This document shows positions 36,849 to 49,224 of a stretch of DNA of 64,000 nt, piece after piece. The DNA comes from Certhia americana (Eukaryota > Chordata > Aves > Passeriformes > Certhiidae): the NCBI GenBank assembly GCA_018697195.1, contig CM031879.1:32219444-32283443 (forward strand), given 5' to 3'. Position 1 is the first letter of the stretch. The number at the start of each line of letters is the position of its first letter. A program made the position numbers and the translations under genes. The notes under the pieces were generated by a model. That model did not search any database, was not told the origin of the DNA, and saw only the letters and a program-made list of their open reading frames with translations.

Positions 36849-38281
36849 AATTTATAAGGCTCCTGTGAGACAGCATCAAGGTCTTACCCAGAGTTCATGC
36901 AACCAGGATGCAAATCTCCTAAGCAGACGCTGAACAGCTGGGCCATGCATCAATAAATCACGTGTAAAATCTGTATTCTTTTGGCTGGCAAATGAGCTGC
37001 ATGGGAATGAGTTTTACCCTCAAATTCTAATGTCCTTTGGGAACCAGTTCAATAAAGTTTTAATGTTAACATATACTTTTAATACTATTAGAACAATATG
37101 AATGACCAGTTAGTGAAATAAGTGTCATTAGAGACACCCAGACATCATGGAAGAACATTCTGTGGGAACACAGGCTACAAGTTTTGCGTCTTCTGTGGAG
37201 CATAATGTGCTGTTACACTGGAGAAGAGGTAATAATTCATTCTACATACTGGAGATAATGTGCTGAAGGGGGAATAAATGGACCACATCGGTTAAGTCTG
37301 CCACACAATGTAAGGAATTTTAAAAACCTCATGTCTTTGCTGAGAGATAAAGCCCTCCCAGAATAAGTGCTACATCAGTTAACAACAGAAGATGAAATCT
37401 GGATGTAGCAAAGAAATTTGATTTAAAACACTAATGAAATACATTGTATAGTTTTATGTGAATATGACTTATTCAGTCTTTTGTGTATGCAGATACTAGA
37501 GTGACTTGTGGCTAAGAATGACTTAAGCAACCAGACAATATGTAAAAGTTTATAGTTTGGCACTAGAGCAACCTATCTTGATTGCTTGAATCTATCAAGT
37601 CTGCCTTGAATATATGTATTATTAGAGTTTCTCTAAGATGAGTCGAATAAAAGAGGGATAGTTCATATTTGAATTTTTTAATCTGTTTATTCTTAGATAT
37701 GAAGGCCAAACTTCTGGTGTATAATGAAACACCTGAACTAGAGCCAACCTGAGCCTGCAGGTCCCCATGCAATAGCCTGGCACTATACAGAGCCAGTTCA
37801 AGGCTCAGAGAAGTTCAGATGTGTTTGTAGAGCATAAATGCTCGGGGCAGTGCCATGCCAATGCAGCCGCACATTTCCGGATCTGAACAGCTTCTGTGTG
37901 TTTCTGCACAATAGACTCTTGTATTCCTCAACAGATTAACTCCAGGAAAGCCAGTCTGGTGTCAATACGGCCAGAAATCTTAGTTTTGTTACAACATGAG
38001 CCTTGCTGCTATTTCTTACCAATTTCTCTGACAGCAAATTGTGTGAAAGAGAAATGTAAATAGAGTGTCAAATGTGTTTTTTAAGGTATTCAATATGTAC
38101 TTTCCAATGCAGTCTTTTAAATACATTGGGTAGAAGTGTTTAGTATTAATTTGTGTTTTTTCTAACCATCAGACAAGTTAAGCAGGGTTGTGCTTTCCAT
38201 TATAAGATTCACTGAAGAATAAGAGTACAGTCTTTGGATCGTGCAATCTATACTTGGTACAGGGTCTGAGGAGTCATATGG

Positions 38282-38299
38282 AAAAAAAAAAAAAAAAAA
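38282..38299. repeat. poly(A) run
   Basis: Eighteen consecutive A residues. The preceding sequence on the plus strand is not recognisable as a gene copy. Confidence 0.9.
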
Positions 38300-41184
38300 C
38301 CCAACAGTCAAAAGTGTCTTATCAGTCCCAATAAATATTTAGGACCAACTTGCCTTAGGGACAGCTCTAACTTGCATTAGCCAGTGCCCTGTCTGTGTAC
38401 ATTTGCCCATGCCCTGTGTATGCTCAGTTGCCTTAAGGCCTGATTGTATTCCAGTGCATGCACTCAGGGCACTCTAAATCTGCATGTTTCACAAGCTCCT
38501 TGACTGCATAATTCCAGTCTTCTTGGAGAAGGCAGTGCCTTGTTGTGACACCTACCCCAGGAGCTCTCCAGAACCTGGTGATGTAATCCCGGTGTGGTAC
38601 GCAGTGGTAAAAGTGAGGGCCTAGCAATCAGTCTTGTATAAGGGGAGAGATTCAGCTCCAGATTATGAAACCTAAAGACAGATGCTTATTTGTGATTGTC
38701 CACAGGCAAGCCATGTGTTTAAGCTGGCATGACAAATCAATGGAGTCAGACACTTGTGAGAGAGGAATTCAACTCCTTTCAGAGCACAGGACAGGGAGGG
38801 AGCTACTGCAGACAAGCAGTCAGTGCTGAGACACACTAGCACCTCCCTCCTTGACCTTCCACTGCTGCTGTGGGAGGATGTGGACCTGCTGGAGGTGCTG
38901 CCTTATGTCTGCCATCATGGTGCCAGTGCCTCTGTTATGGCTCAGGTCGCACACAATAGTTCAGTGTGGGCATCTCATTTGAGTCTCCCAGCATGGGCCA
39001 GCTGCAATGTTCTTCAGGCTCCTGCATTGTCTAGACCTCCACTGCCTGTAACAAGCTCTTCAAACCCACCTGTCAATATCCACATATAGACACCTAAAAT
39101 TAGGTTTATTAATTAATGTATAATGTCCCCAGTGGCTTCTGCATGAAAGGGTTTAAGAGCACAAATACTGAAGCAGTTATTTATGAGATGCTTGAAGTCC
39201 CTGATACAGGAAAGGTGCTTGGTCTTTCTGAACTAAACAAGTGTGGCAACTATTTCTCCAGCAGGGATTAGCTGCTGAGTTGTTTAAATCCAGAAGACAT
39301 TGGCAAATAAACACTTACTTTGTTTCTCTCTCTTCACCCAGAAGACGTGGTGCAGTCAGATCCTTAAAATAGGGTGGAGCTGGAAAGGATTTGGGGCAGC
39401 TGGAGAAACTGTCGGTGATGAGACTGCTGTACAGGTAAACGCCTCAAAGCTGAAATTTGTGTGAGCTAAAGGCTACAATAAATGAAAGAAATTCACAGAA
39501 AGTATGAGCATTGTCAGCATGTTTCTTCCTCTTCCCCATCCTTTGAAGCCAGCCAATATCAAAGAAAGCAGCCAGAGTGGAAAAGGAAGCAGTCTGTATT
39601 TATAAGCCTAACAAGCAAGACTTTGGGACTTATTTAAGAGAATGATGGGAAAAATTCGTGCCAAACCCAGTTCTCAGCAACTTCACAGCATCAGTTCTTT
39701 TAGAAACTGGAAGATTCATCTTTCTGCTTGGTGTGGAAATAAAGATATCAGCAAAACACAGAGCTTTACAGGCATGTGGATATCATGACTACCATCATCC
39801 TTTTCTCCCTTTACTGGAAAGCAGCTATTTTATCCTGGTAATATATTCAGAGGTGATATTGCTTTTTCTTACATCAGTCTCTGAGCAGATAAAGACAGTT
39901 CGTTTCCATGCGGTACAGAGAATTCCACAAAGGTCTAAAAATGATGAGTTGATTTTTTTTTTTCCATTTTAAGTGCTAAAGTTCATAAAATGAACTACCA
40001 GTCTTCTGCAGATTTGGGGAAGGTTTTGCTGGAACATAATTAGAACAGGAGAGTGGGTGTATGAAATCGAATTTTTGGATTCAGCCTAAATACAGAATAA
40101 AAACTTTTGTTTTTAAGTAGTAGTACTTCTCCTTTAACTAAATACAGCCATTTTATGCCATTTTAAACTAACAGGAATTTCCTAATAAAAACATATAAAT
40201 AAACTGATTGTATAGGCAAAAAAAGAGAAAAAATAATGTCAGGAGTATTAACCTTGGCAACTCTGAGACACAATGTGGAAAATCTACAGGCAACAGTTCC
40301 ATCTTAGATAAATTTAATAGCAGGTCACAATCATTCAGATTAGAATTTACAGAGAACAAGGATGCAATATCTATTAAGGAAGAAGTTAAGAGGTTTTTTA
40401 AGTGGTCAGTAGTTCAAAAACTTTTATCCAGAAATTCAAACTGTATAAATACATCTTTGATTTCCTGAAATTGAATCCTGTATGAAAAGGCAAGCTGGTT
40501 TTATATAATGCCACACTTTCAGAAGGCAGGAGAAGTGGAAATGACAGGTAATTACATCTAATTAAACTTTATTAGGATGCACATAGACAAGGGATTGAAT
40601 GTTATATTGGTTTGAATTACTTAATTTTCAGTGAAGATATTCTAAATCAATTATTATTTATTTTGCCGCTAAAGCTTCCCTCTATACTCACAAAACCAAA
40701 ATAAACTGCTCATTTTTCAATTATTACAATTAATTAAAATGCTTCAATAAATTTTATGTTTTGTTTTAATATATTTTAAAGGATTATATTTTTTTATTTC
40801 AGAGGGGCCTGGAAGCCACAGGATTTAAGATATTTTGCAATAAAATGTGAAAAGTTAAGCAAAGGGTAGGTGTTGTCTGGACTTCTTGGTCATTTGCCCA
40901 CTTTTTGGAGAAAGGAAAGAATGTGTAAACTAGGCAAGTGTGTTAAAAATATTCTCCAAAAGTCATCATGTAATACAAGTGAATTTAAAGCACAGTTTCA
41001 GTAGGATTTTCAGTAATTGATAGTACATTCTGTATTAAGGGAGAATACTTGTTTATTAAGATGGGAAGACATTTTTTATTTGATTACCATTCAGTTCTGA
41101 TCAGTTGAAGAGAACTTTGAAATTGTCTCATTCCCTTAAATGTACCAGTTATTGTCCTATGCAAGGATATATTTTATATTTAGC

Positions 41185-41199
41185 TTTTTTTTTTTTTTT
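41185..41199. repeat. poly(T) run
   Basis: Fifteen consecutive T residues followed by a pyrimidine-rich stretch (CTTTCTTTGG). Confidence 0.9.
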
Positions 41200-44100
41200 C
41201 TGGGTGGTTCTTTTCTTTCTTTGGCTTTGCCATTATGTTTCTCCAAAAGTAATTTTCTTATTAGCTTCTTACTGATAAGGAATGAATTAGTTCAGATGAA
41301 ATAAAATTATTTTTAGAAGGAGAAAGTAAAAAAATAATTCCCAGTATAGGTCACTTCTACTACACATTTCTGCTATTAGTTGAGAGTGTTCCACCTGTTA
41401 GTCATTTGTAGGCAATCTCATGCAAAATTATTTACCAGTAAAACACACAGACCTAGTGGGTGACTGGTAAGAAACACACAGTGCAGCCCCTGGGTCCTAT
41501 ACACTTCACACAGTAATTCACACCACAGCAGAGTGAGAATAATTGCTGTCATTCCAAAATCCAGTTATTTTTAATGGATATTAGTCACTGATAAAAATCA
41601 TGATTTAGAGCTTAAATTACCTGCCAAAATAGATGTCTACTAATGCTGATGCTTTTCCTGATTATCATAGGGTGACAAAATGCAATATTCAGCTTCCATC
41701 AGTTGATTGATCCACCACAGAAAATCTGAGTCAGGATTTACCTTATCAACTAAATGATCAGATAGCAAATTGAGCCAACAGCTTGATCAGTTATTCTGCA
41801 ATCTTAAGAGATTGCAGTTGAGAAGAGGCTTTGTTTATTGCGTCTGTAAGTAATATATAAACTATATCACCGGATTCTAGAGGAAAGGAGTTTTTCAAGA
41901 TCACTGGGTGAGGTTCTTTCAGAGATAAGCACATCAGATATCAAATGACCAAGAGGAACAAAGCGTAAAAAAAGCATGAAATCTGTTCAAGGAGAAATAA
42001 AATACAGCAGTCCTGCAATCACCATTTGTTATAAAAGCTGGCAGGGACACAATTTTTGTTTCCCTAAGGTGATAATCTCATAGAGGAAAAAGAAAAGCAG
42101 TGATCACCTGCAAATAAATAATATCCTCATGCAGAGAAAATATCACACTAATAGAAGTTGTTAATGAAGCATCCACTGTCAATTTGGAGTCTATTTTTCT
42201 GTACTTTTGTGTTCTGAGGAAACATGGATAGCCTGGAGCACAGGTAGTGGTACATGGAGATCCTTCACCTTTAACTCTGCTTCCAACACCAGCCACAAGT
42301 CACTAGTGGCCAAGGACTGCCAATCCCTGAAGACCAGCCCTCGACCTGTACAGGATGAGTTTAGTGCTCTCAGCTCAGCACCCAGGTGAGAAACGCCAAG
42401 TGCCACGTGTTTGATGCTGGTCACAAACCCCAGCAGGACCTCTGACTATAAAGCCAAGAATTTGTTATGGTATGACGAAGTATTTTCTGCCTGCTTTCCA
42501 GATAAGTTTTGAGACAAGGCAGCATATGGAAGCTTACTTGGTTGCAGCAGCCTCTGCCTGCTCTGTGAATCTCTGCCAACTGACTGAGATTACATGTCTA
42601 TCACCAGCTCTAAAATTCACATAACACCAAATGTATATTGTCTATTTCACCCACTGCAGAGCTGGAGCCTCCAGCTTCCTGGAGATCAAATATCATCAGC
42701 CTTCCCTTTCCACGCAGAGTAAACAGCCTTTTTTTCCTCACATTGCTTTCAAAAGCTGTGACTGTATCCAGCTGCTGCATTTCATTAAGGCATCATCTTT
42801 GATGTATTACTAATACACAAATTCAATGAAATATTAAGACAAAATGACCTCGTGTTGGCTAGCAGAAGCCAGGCACAGTGAGAAGTAGGAACTGGAAGTG
42901 CTCAGACTATTTGCAGTGGCTCCATCTGGAGATGTGATGAGTTACATATCTCAAAATAAAAGACTCTCCATTCAACCTCAGTTGCCAGGATAAAAGAATA
43001 TACTGTTTAAAGCATGAGCAAGTATCAAAGAAGTGACAAAATGTGCAACTCTAAAAGAAAGATGTAGTCTCAATTTTTCATATTACCTTAAATGAAATAA
43101 TTTGAGCTCTCTAGTCAGCAAGTCTTTTTTATTAATACATGTGGTCATTCTTATTTTCCCCTCATTGCTTTTCAGAAATACCTTAATGAGTACAAGAGCC
43201 CTCCACACTTTTCACCAGTGATTATCACCTGCCCTTCAGCACTCTCTAAAGATCCAGCATGAGATGAAGAACAACTCTGGAAAAAACTGCTGTACACAAA
43301 AGCAGTAAAAAATAATTCCCGCGCCAAATACCTGCAATCAGGGATGTGACAAAAGAAATAATCTTATTATGTCCATTCAATTGTACTAGTATTTTCAATA
43401 TGCTCTTGGTATTGCTCTTCTTCTTTTCTGTATTTCTGTTAAATAAGTAAGGAAAAACTTAATATTGCATTCCTTCACTGTTCCTTGTGTACTGCCTTTT
43501 CATTCCAGATATTTAGTTATCTCTGAAGAAATACTTCTTCAGGCCAAGTTTAGGGATAATGGTTGCATGCTATGTGCAATCTTTAGAAAAAGAGGTATGT
43601 CATTATGTGCATTAAGGCTTTCTTGAACTGGGGCCTTTTGAGTTAATGGTCAGTGGCACAGGAATACTGCTCAAGGTCTGTTGTGTAAGGGAAAGACAGA
43701 CAGAGAGCAGGGGCTTGCCAGGCACTCTGATTCCTGAGAGCACACTGCAGAGGGATAAGTGTCCTCGTACGTAAAGACTTCTGACAGCGTGGACATTTTC
43801 CTGGCTCTGGAAAGAGAAAAGGCCATGTAATTAATAGAGAAAAATATAGCAATGCCTAATCATTCAGCACTACTGCAATGCTTCAGATTTTGTAGCTGAC
43901 GAGGCAAGTCCCCTCCCCTGCATCCTCAGGCCCAAGTGCCCTCTGGTAACACCCTAACCTGGCAGGAGCTACTGTTCAGACAGGTTGCTAAACTGCACTG
44001 TCCTAATTTCTTATAAAAATAGAAGAAAAAAGGAAAATACACTACAATATAATATTTTAAGAAAAAATCTTTCAGGGAAAGAGGGAAGGCAGGGATACAG

Positions 44101-45696
44101 CAGTTGGCAGGTGCACCTCAGTGCCTGGCTGCTCCTTGCATTTTCTTCTGTCTGCACAGAAACTGTCACTATCCCAGTCTGAGAGGATAAATACTCACTG
44201 GCCTCTGGCTCCTCTGAACATGACCAAAAAGCTTCTGCATTTCTCAAATTCTATGTGCTTACGGAAGATATTTAGTGTAGGATCTGAGCTGTAAAGCAGT
44301 TGGAAAATCCTTTTTAAATCTCAGCACAGGATTTTTTTTTCTTTGGCCTGCAGGCATTTCTAATAGTAGAACATCACTTTCCTGCCAAGACAAATTCTAC
44401 CTCTTGCTTTTATTTTCCCATGCTACTTCCTGTGCCAATCAGCCTTTCAATTCTCCTGCAAATCCTGCTAGAAAAGCACTTCTTCTGCTTCCCTTTTCAT
44501 CACTGATTTCTTCTTTAGTACAGTGTCCAACTCTATGTAGAGTATAGCCTTCCTCTTAAATTGTTAATCTTGGTTGTCTATTGATAAAGATGGTACATAT
44601 TGCTAAATATGTAAAAAATTGTGCTAAAAAATGTTTGCTGCTAAAAAATGGCAGAAAAACATTTCCCTAAAGAGTTTCTGTTTTTCGTGCATTGCTCTCA
44701 TATGGCTCATCATGTGGACAAGCTCACAGATTATTCCCTTGCACATTTCACTACATGATATTGTAGTGAATATTTTTCCCTTTTCTCCTTATTTTATAAG
44801 GAATGAGTGCAGTGGAAGTTCAACAGCATGTTTGACCAGGGTAATGCACAAAAGGAACTATATCCATAGAGGATCTGGTTGTGGCCCCTTTAATTCTGTG
44901 ACTATAAATGCTTCTTGCAATCAGCTCTGAGGCTTCAGTGAAGAGCAGCTCACAGATATTTTTCCACCAGGACTGAGTACACCACCAGTATCATGTTTCA
45001 ATAGAACAGCTGGTGCTTAAAAGGATGGCAATTACAATTTTATTCAAAAAATCAGAACTGGTGGAGCTAAGATCATTGATTCAGATGGATGACCTTGAAA
45101 AGCAGATTGCAATGAACTTGTTGAACTTCTGAAAAAGTGAAAAAAAAAAAAAATTAAATAAAAATAGATCTCTCTACAACACTTCTGGTACTTTTTGGCA
45201 ATATGCTACAATCTTCAATTTCCCCCCAAATACTGTCATTATGAAAATTGACTGGGAAAAAGTAGTCTGAAAAGCCTCATTATTTTACTATTCCTTCCAA
45301 GGGTAGGGATGACGTTCTAAAAGCTCCACTTCCCTGTAATTAAAAGCTCTGCAAAATTTTAGGTTTGAAACAGTAGATCATGCTGATGGTATGTTTTATT
45401 GAAATAAAAAGACAAAAAGAGCTGTACTGGTTTGGGAAATGGACAGTCAGTCCCCAACTCAGACAGCAGCCACAAGCAGCTGCACAAGGAAAAATATGAG
45501 ATTATAGCAAGCCTACAGTAGTATTTCCTCTGAACATTTCCCATTGTCCATGTGTTTGGGGTTCAGACCCAAAACATCAGTGCATTTCCCTTTGGTGACC
45601 ATGGCCAGTCTGAAACCTGCATTGACACCCACAGTGTCTGCAGCATCCTTCAGCAAAGTTGTACAGCTTTGCTAGGAGTTGTGTGAAACACAGCAT

Positions 45697-46460
45697 CCCT
45701 GGGTAATTCAGGCTGGAAGGGATCTCATGATGGCTGTAGTCCAGCCTCCTGCTCAAAACAGTCGGCTACAAGGCCCAATTAAGTTATTCAGAGCTTTATC
45801 CAGCTAGGCATTCAAAACCTCCATGGATGGGAACTGCATAACCTCCTTGTTCCAATATTTTTTTAGTCTCATGGGGAAAATATTTTTCCTTTATACCCAG
45901 TCATATCTGCCATTCAGCTCTTCATGGCCATTGTCCTTTGTCTTGCTGCCACGCACTGCCAGGAAGACCCTGGTTCCAGCTTCTCACTAAGGCAGGAATT
46001 CTGTTTGATAGGTGCTAGTTAGTACTGGTTAGTAGGTACTGCTGTCAGGTTCCCCCAGAGCCATCTCCTTCCCAGACTGAAGATTCCCTGGTGCCTCAGT
46101 ATCTTCTTTAAGGGCGAGTGCCCCAGATTTGACCATCAAGGGTAACCCTTCATTGAATTCACTCCAGTTTATTGATGTCATTTTTGTACTGTAGGGCCCA
46201 AAACTGGACACAGAATTCCAGCTGTACTCTAATGAGTGCTGAGAGGAGGGCCATAATCTCTTGGCCATGTTGCTCCAATTGACACAGCTGGGCATGCTCC
46301 CAGCCATCCCCAGTACACATGGCATGACATTGACACATGTTTAATCCTTCTTTTAGCCATGAGTCCCAGCCCTTTCCCACAGAGCTGTTCCCAAGGCACA
46401 CAATCCCCCATGATCATCCAGCTGTTAACACAGGGCCCTCCACATCCAAATTTTACATAG
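45697..46460 (-). mobile_element. CR1 LINE fragment, longest in window, antisense
   Basis: From about 45697 the plus strand follows the reverse complement of avian CR1: 'ttcaggctggaagggatctcatgatgg..tagtccagcctcctgctcaaa', 'attcaaaacctccatggatggg' and 'gggcccaaaactggacacagaattccagctg'. Later come 'tctaatgagtgctgagaggagggccataatctcttggcc', 'cagctgggcatgctcccag' and 'atgagtcccagccctttccc'. These are successive blocks of the 3' untranslated region, reached in antisense from the 3' end. An insert of about 40 bp around 46010-46045 (TAGTTAGTACTGGTTAGTAGGTACTG) looks like a local duplication. The copy is decayed and encodes no protein. The right boundary is approximate. Confidence 0.85.
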
Positions 46461-49224
46461 CAGCATCAGGCAACTCAATTCCTTTTCTGTTCCAAATAAC
46501 TCCTTGGGTTTTGTTGGCTTGATTTGAGTATTTTTGTTAATATTTATCTAAACCCATATATGTTATAGCAACGTGTATATTGGATTCATGCTGTTTGTAT
46601 TTCTAGAGCTAAAGCACATACACTTCTTTGTAAGACTTTTTGATATTCTTTAGTAACCATAGTTGCCAGTTCTGAGTACGCTTCCAGAGGTGACACTGCT
46701 TTTTGTCACAATGATCAGCTTCATGATGCTGCTGAATTCATCTGTTGCCTCTGCAATGTACCTTCTCTTACTTTCTGTTTGGATTGCAGATAGATGTTGC
46801 TAGTATAAATGACATGAAGCTTCTTCTGGAATTTAAGTATTTGCAGACTAGCAAGATGTCACTTGTCATCTACTTGCTTAACATATAGCATCCTGAAGGG
46901 CTGCCAAAATATGTACAAACATTGTAAAAAAAGAAATGCAGAGGAAACATTATTTCAATTAAGGCAGTTTTCCATGGTCATGCTCCAAATAATTACAATG
47001 GGGAGGCTGAAAGCTGAAACTCAAAACCAAACGAAACTAGAGGAGTCAGTCATGTCCCATAAAGTCTAACTACTGTGAAACACCCAATGGGTGTCTGCTC
47101 GTCCCATCCCATCGTGTGGCTCTAACCCTTTAGAGTCATAATGCATGTCAGATAACAACAGTCCAGGAATAAACTTTTGTCTTGCACTTTATTTTCAGAA
47201 AAAAGAATAAAAATCACAAGGGAGAAAGGGCATTCTCTCAGCATAAACTCCTAACCTAAATGATCTGATTTGGGAGACTATATTAGTGGTGCCATGGCAT
47301 TTTAGTTTCAGCCCTCGGTGTGCATGTTGCCACTGTTACATAGGTCTTAAAACATGGGGTTTTCTGCAGTCTTTCTGCTGTATGTCATTTCCAGAAGTCC
47401 AGTCTCTAGCAATGCCCAGTGGCTTGAGTAGTAGCAATGTGGTGAAGCTGTACATGATGAGTAATTACTGAGCTCTACCGCAGTTCCACCTCCTGTCCCC
47501 TCTTTAAATGCATATGGATTATCCAGGCAAGTTTTGGCAAATTGCTGCAATTAGCCTGTGCATCAAGAAAACTCTGTTCCAACAGGAAGTATCAATGAAT
47601 GCACCTTGTCAGGTTTTATTGATACCTCATTTATGTGAAAGAAAACACACATACATCCATATCTACATCCATGCATGCATTTTAACAAGTTGTATAACGT
47701 TTCTTAGAAGTTGTTGGGGCTGGAAGGCTAGACAACCATTCCATGCTGCCCATCAAGCCACTACACGGTTATCATGCTAATCAAAGCCCTCTTTGAAATG
47801 CTGTTTAGCTTCGTTACCATCACAAAAGAGCAGCTAAAGGACATCTAAGGCGGGAGGGAGGAAGCGGGGAGGGGGATTGGAGGGGACATGAACGCTCTGA
47901 GACACTATAATCTATTTGAACAGCCATGTTTATTGGAAACAGGAGGGGAAATTGTTTAGCATAAGCTGGTATCAATCACTGAATGGATTCTGTTCCCTGT
48001 TATTAATGTGCAGGCAGCCAGGCGGGGAAGAATGGGCTCTGTGGAAAGACAGACATCTTCCCACTAAAGGGGGAAAGGACTGGTACACACACCACACCCC
48101 TCCCGACCAGATGGACTCCTGAAATCTACCATCAAGACTGGGTTTTTTCCCAGACTAGGACAGAGAAGTTATAACAATTCAATGCCTGAATGTTCCTTTG
48201 TTATTTTGAAAAGTTTTGTGCCCTTTTTGTATATGCAGATGGAATTTTTTTTTATGGGTGAAGATCTCCTCCATAAAGAACCCGCCATCCAGTAGAGCAG
48301 GAGACTCTATTACAATATAATTAAGCAATATTGCCTCGCTAACTATGCTTACTTGCCTCTTGGTAGGTGTAAATGTTTTAATGTCTTATTGCATGGTTGT
48401 CTCTTATTTTATTAAAGAAACACACCCTTTGTCTTAAAAATAATATTGTCTTAATAGTTGCTGGATTTATCTGTTTAGACTTAGGGTCAGCAAAGTAAAA
48501 ATGAACATTGATTTCAGAGGAATTAAACCAAGTGTCTGCAGTTGTCGTTCTGCAATAGATTATAGTTGTGGAGGCTGCAAACCCTTGTGGTGCTTTAAAA
48601 CTGCTGGTAAGTACAATGTAGGCAATGACCTCAAGGACTTTGATGCAACAAGTATATCTATACCAAAGCTTTCTCAGGCTCCCTGATCTTGGCTTGAAAG
48701 GTCACTATGGAGCCACAGTTGGGTATATTCATGATAGATGCTGAAGGATGCTTTTCATTACACTTACACTTCAACTGTAAAGCAAACAAGAGTTTCCTGT
48801 TATGTCAGTTAGATCGTAGAAGTACTTACACATGCAAATAAATCTAAAAAAATAACACAGCCGCAAAACTGATCTTCTCTGCTTTCCTATTAAGAGCATC
48901 AGTGTGCTTTTTCATAATGAAACAAAATGCACGTTCAGGGTTGGATGCTTGAAATACGAAGTAGGTATGTTTTCTTCTGCTGAGTTCTGAAATATTCCAA
49001 ATCATACCTGCTGGGCTGCAGTCACATCAGATCTCATAAGCTAAATGAGTTTTGATTATGTCAATACTTGGTTGGAAACACACAGTAGGTGAATCAGGAA
49101 GGAAACATTCACCAGCAGACAGCAGGCTCCCCTCCCTTTTGTATGAGCCTTAAACTAGCATTTGAAAGGGTGCTATGCCACTGCAAGTCTCCAGGTCTAC
49201 ATCGGGAAGTAAGATCTATGTGAC
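46461..49224. other. non-coding DNA with a G-rich tract
   Basis: No gene recognised. The segment around 47780-48430 differs from its surroundings: fewer homopolymer runs, a quadruplex-type G tract and a TATAATTAAGCAATA stretch. It may hold a conserved regulatory element, which is judged from composition only. Confidence 0.45.
47852..47885 (+). other. G-quadruplex-type G tract
   Basis: GGG runs lie at 47852-47854 and 47856-47858, GGGG at 47866-47869, GGGGG at 47871-47875 and a further GGGG at 47882-47885. The loops are 1, 7, 1 and 6 nt, in DNA that is otherwise AT-rich. Confidence 0.6.

Larger units (their letters stand above)
35796..45696. other. non-coding DNA, no gene seen
   Basis: AT-rich sequence with a (CAAA)n run, poly(A) and poly(T) runs and an 18-bp perfect palindrome. 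Short open frames (for example 39658-39972) have no family resemblance. A stretch with homeodomain/PBX-like motifs (about 41640-41850) is noted as a possible regulatory element. Confidence 0.45.

Noticed and set aside
39658..39972. 104-codon plus-strand frame
   Set aside because: No motif and ends in a poly(T)-derived phenylalanine run; chance is the simplest explanation.
46029..46417. Minus-strand open frames of 60-100 codons
   Set aside because: They lie in the CR1 3' untranslated region and do not correspond to the reverse-transcriptase ORF.
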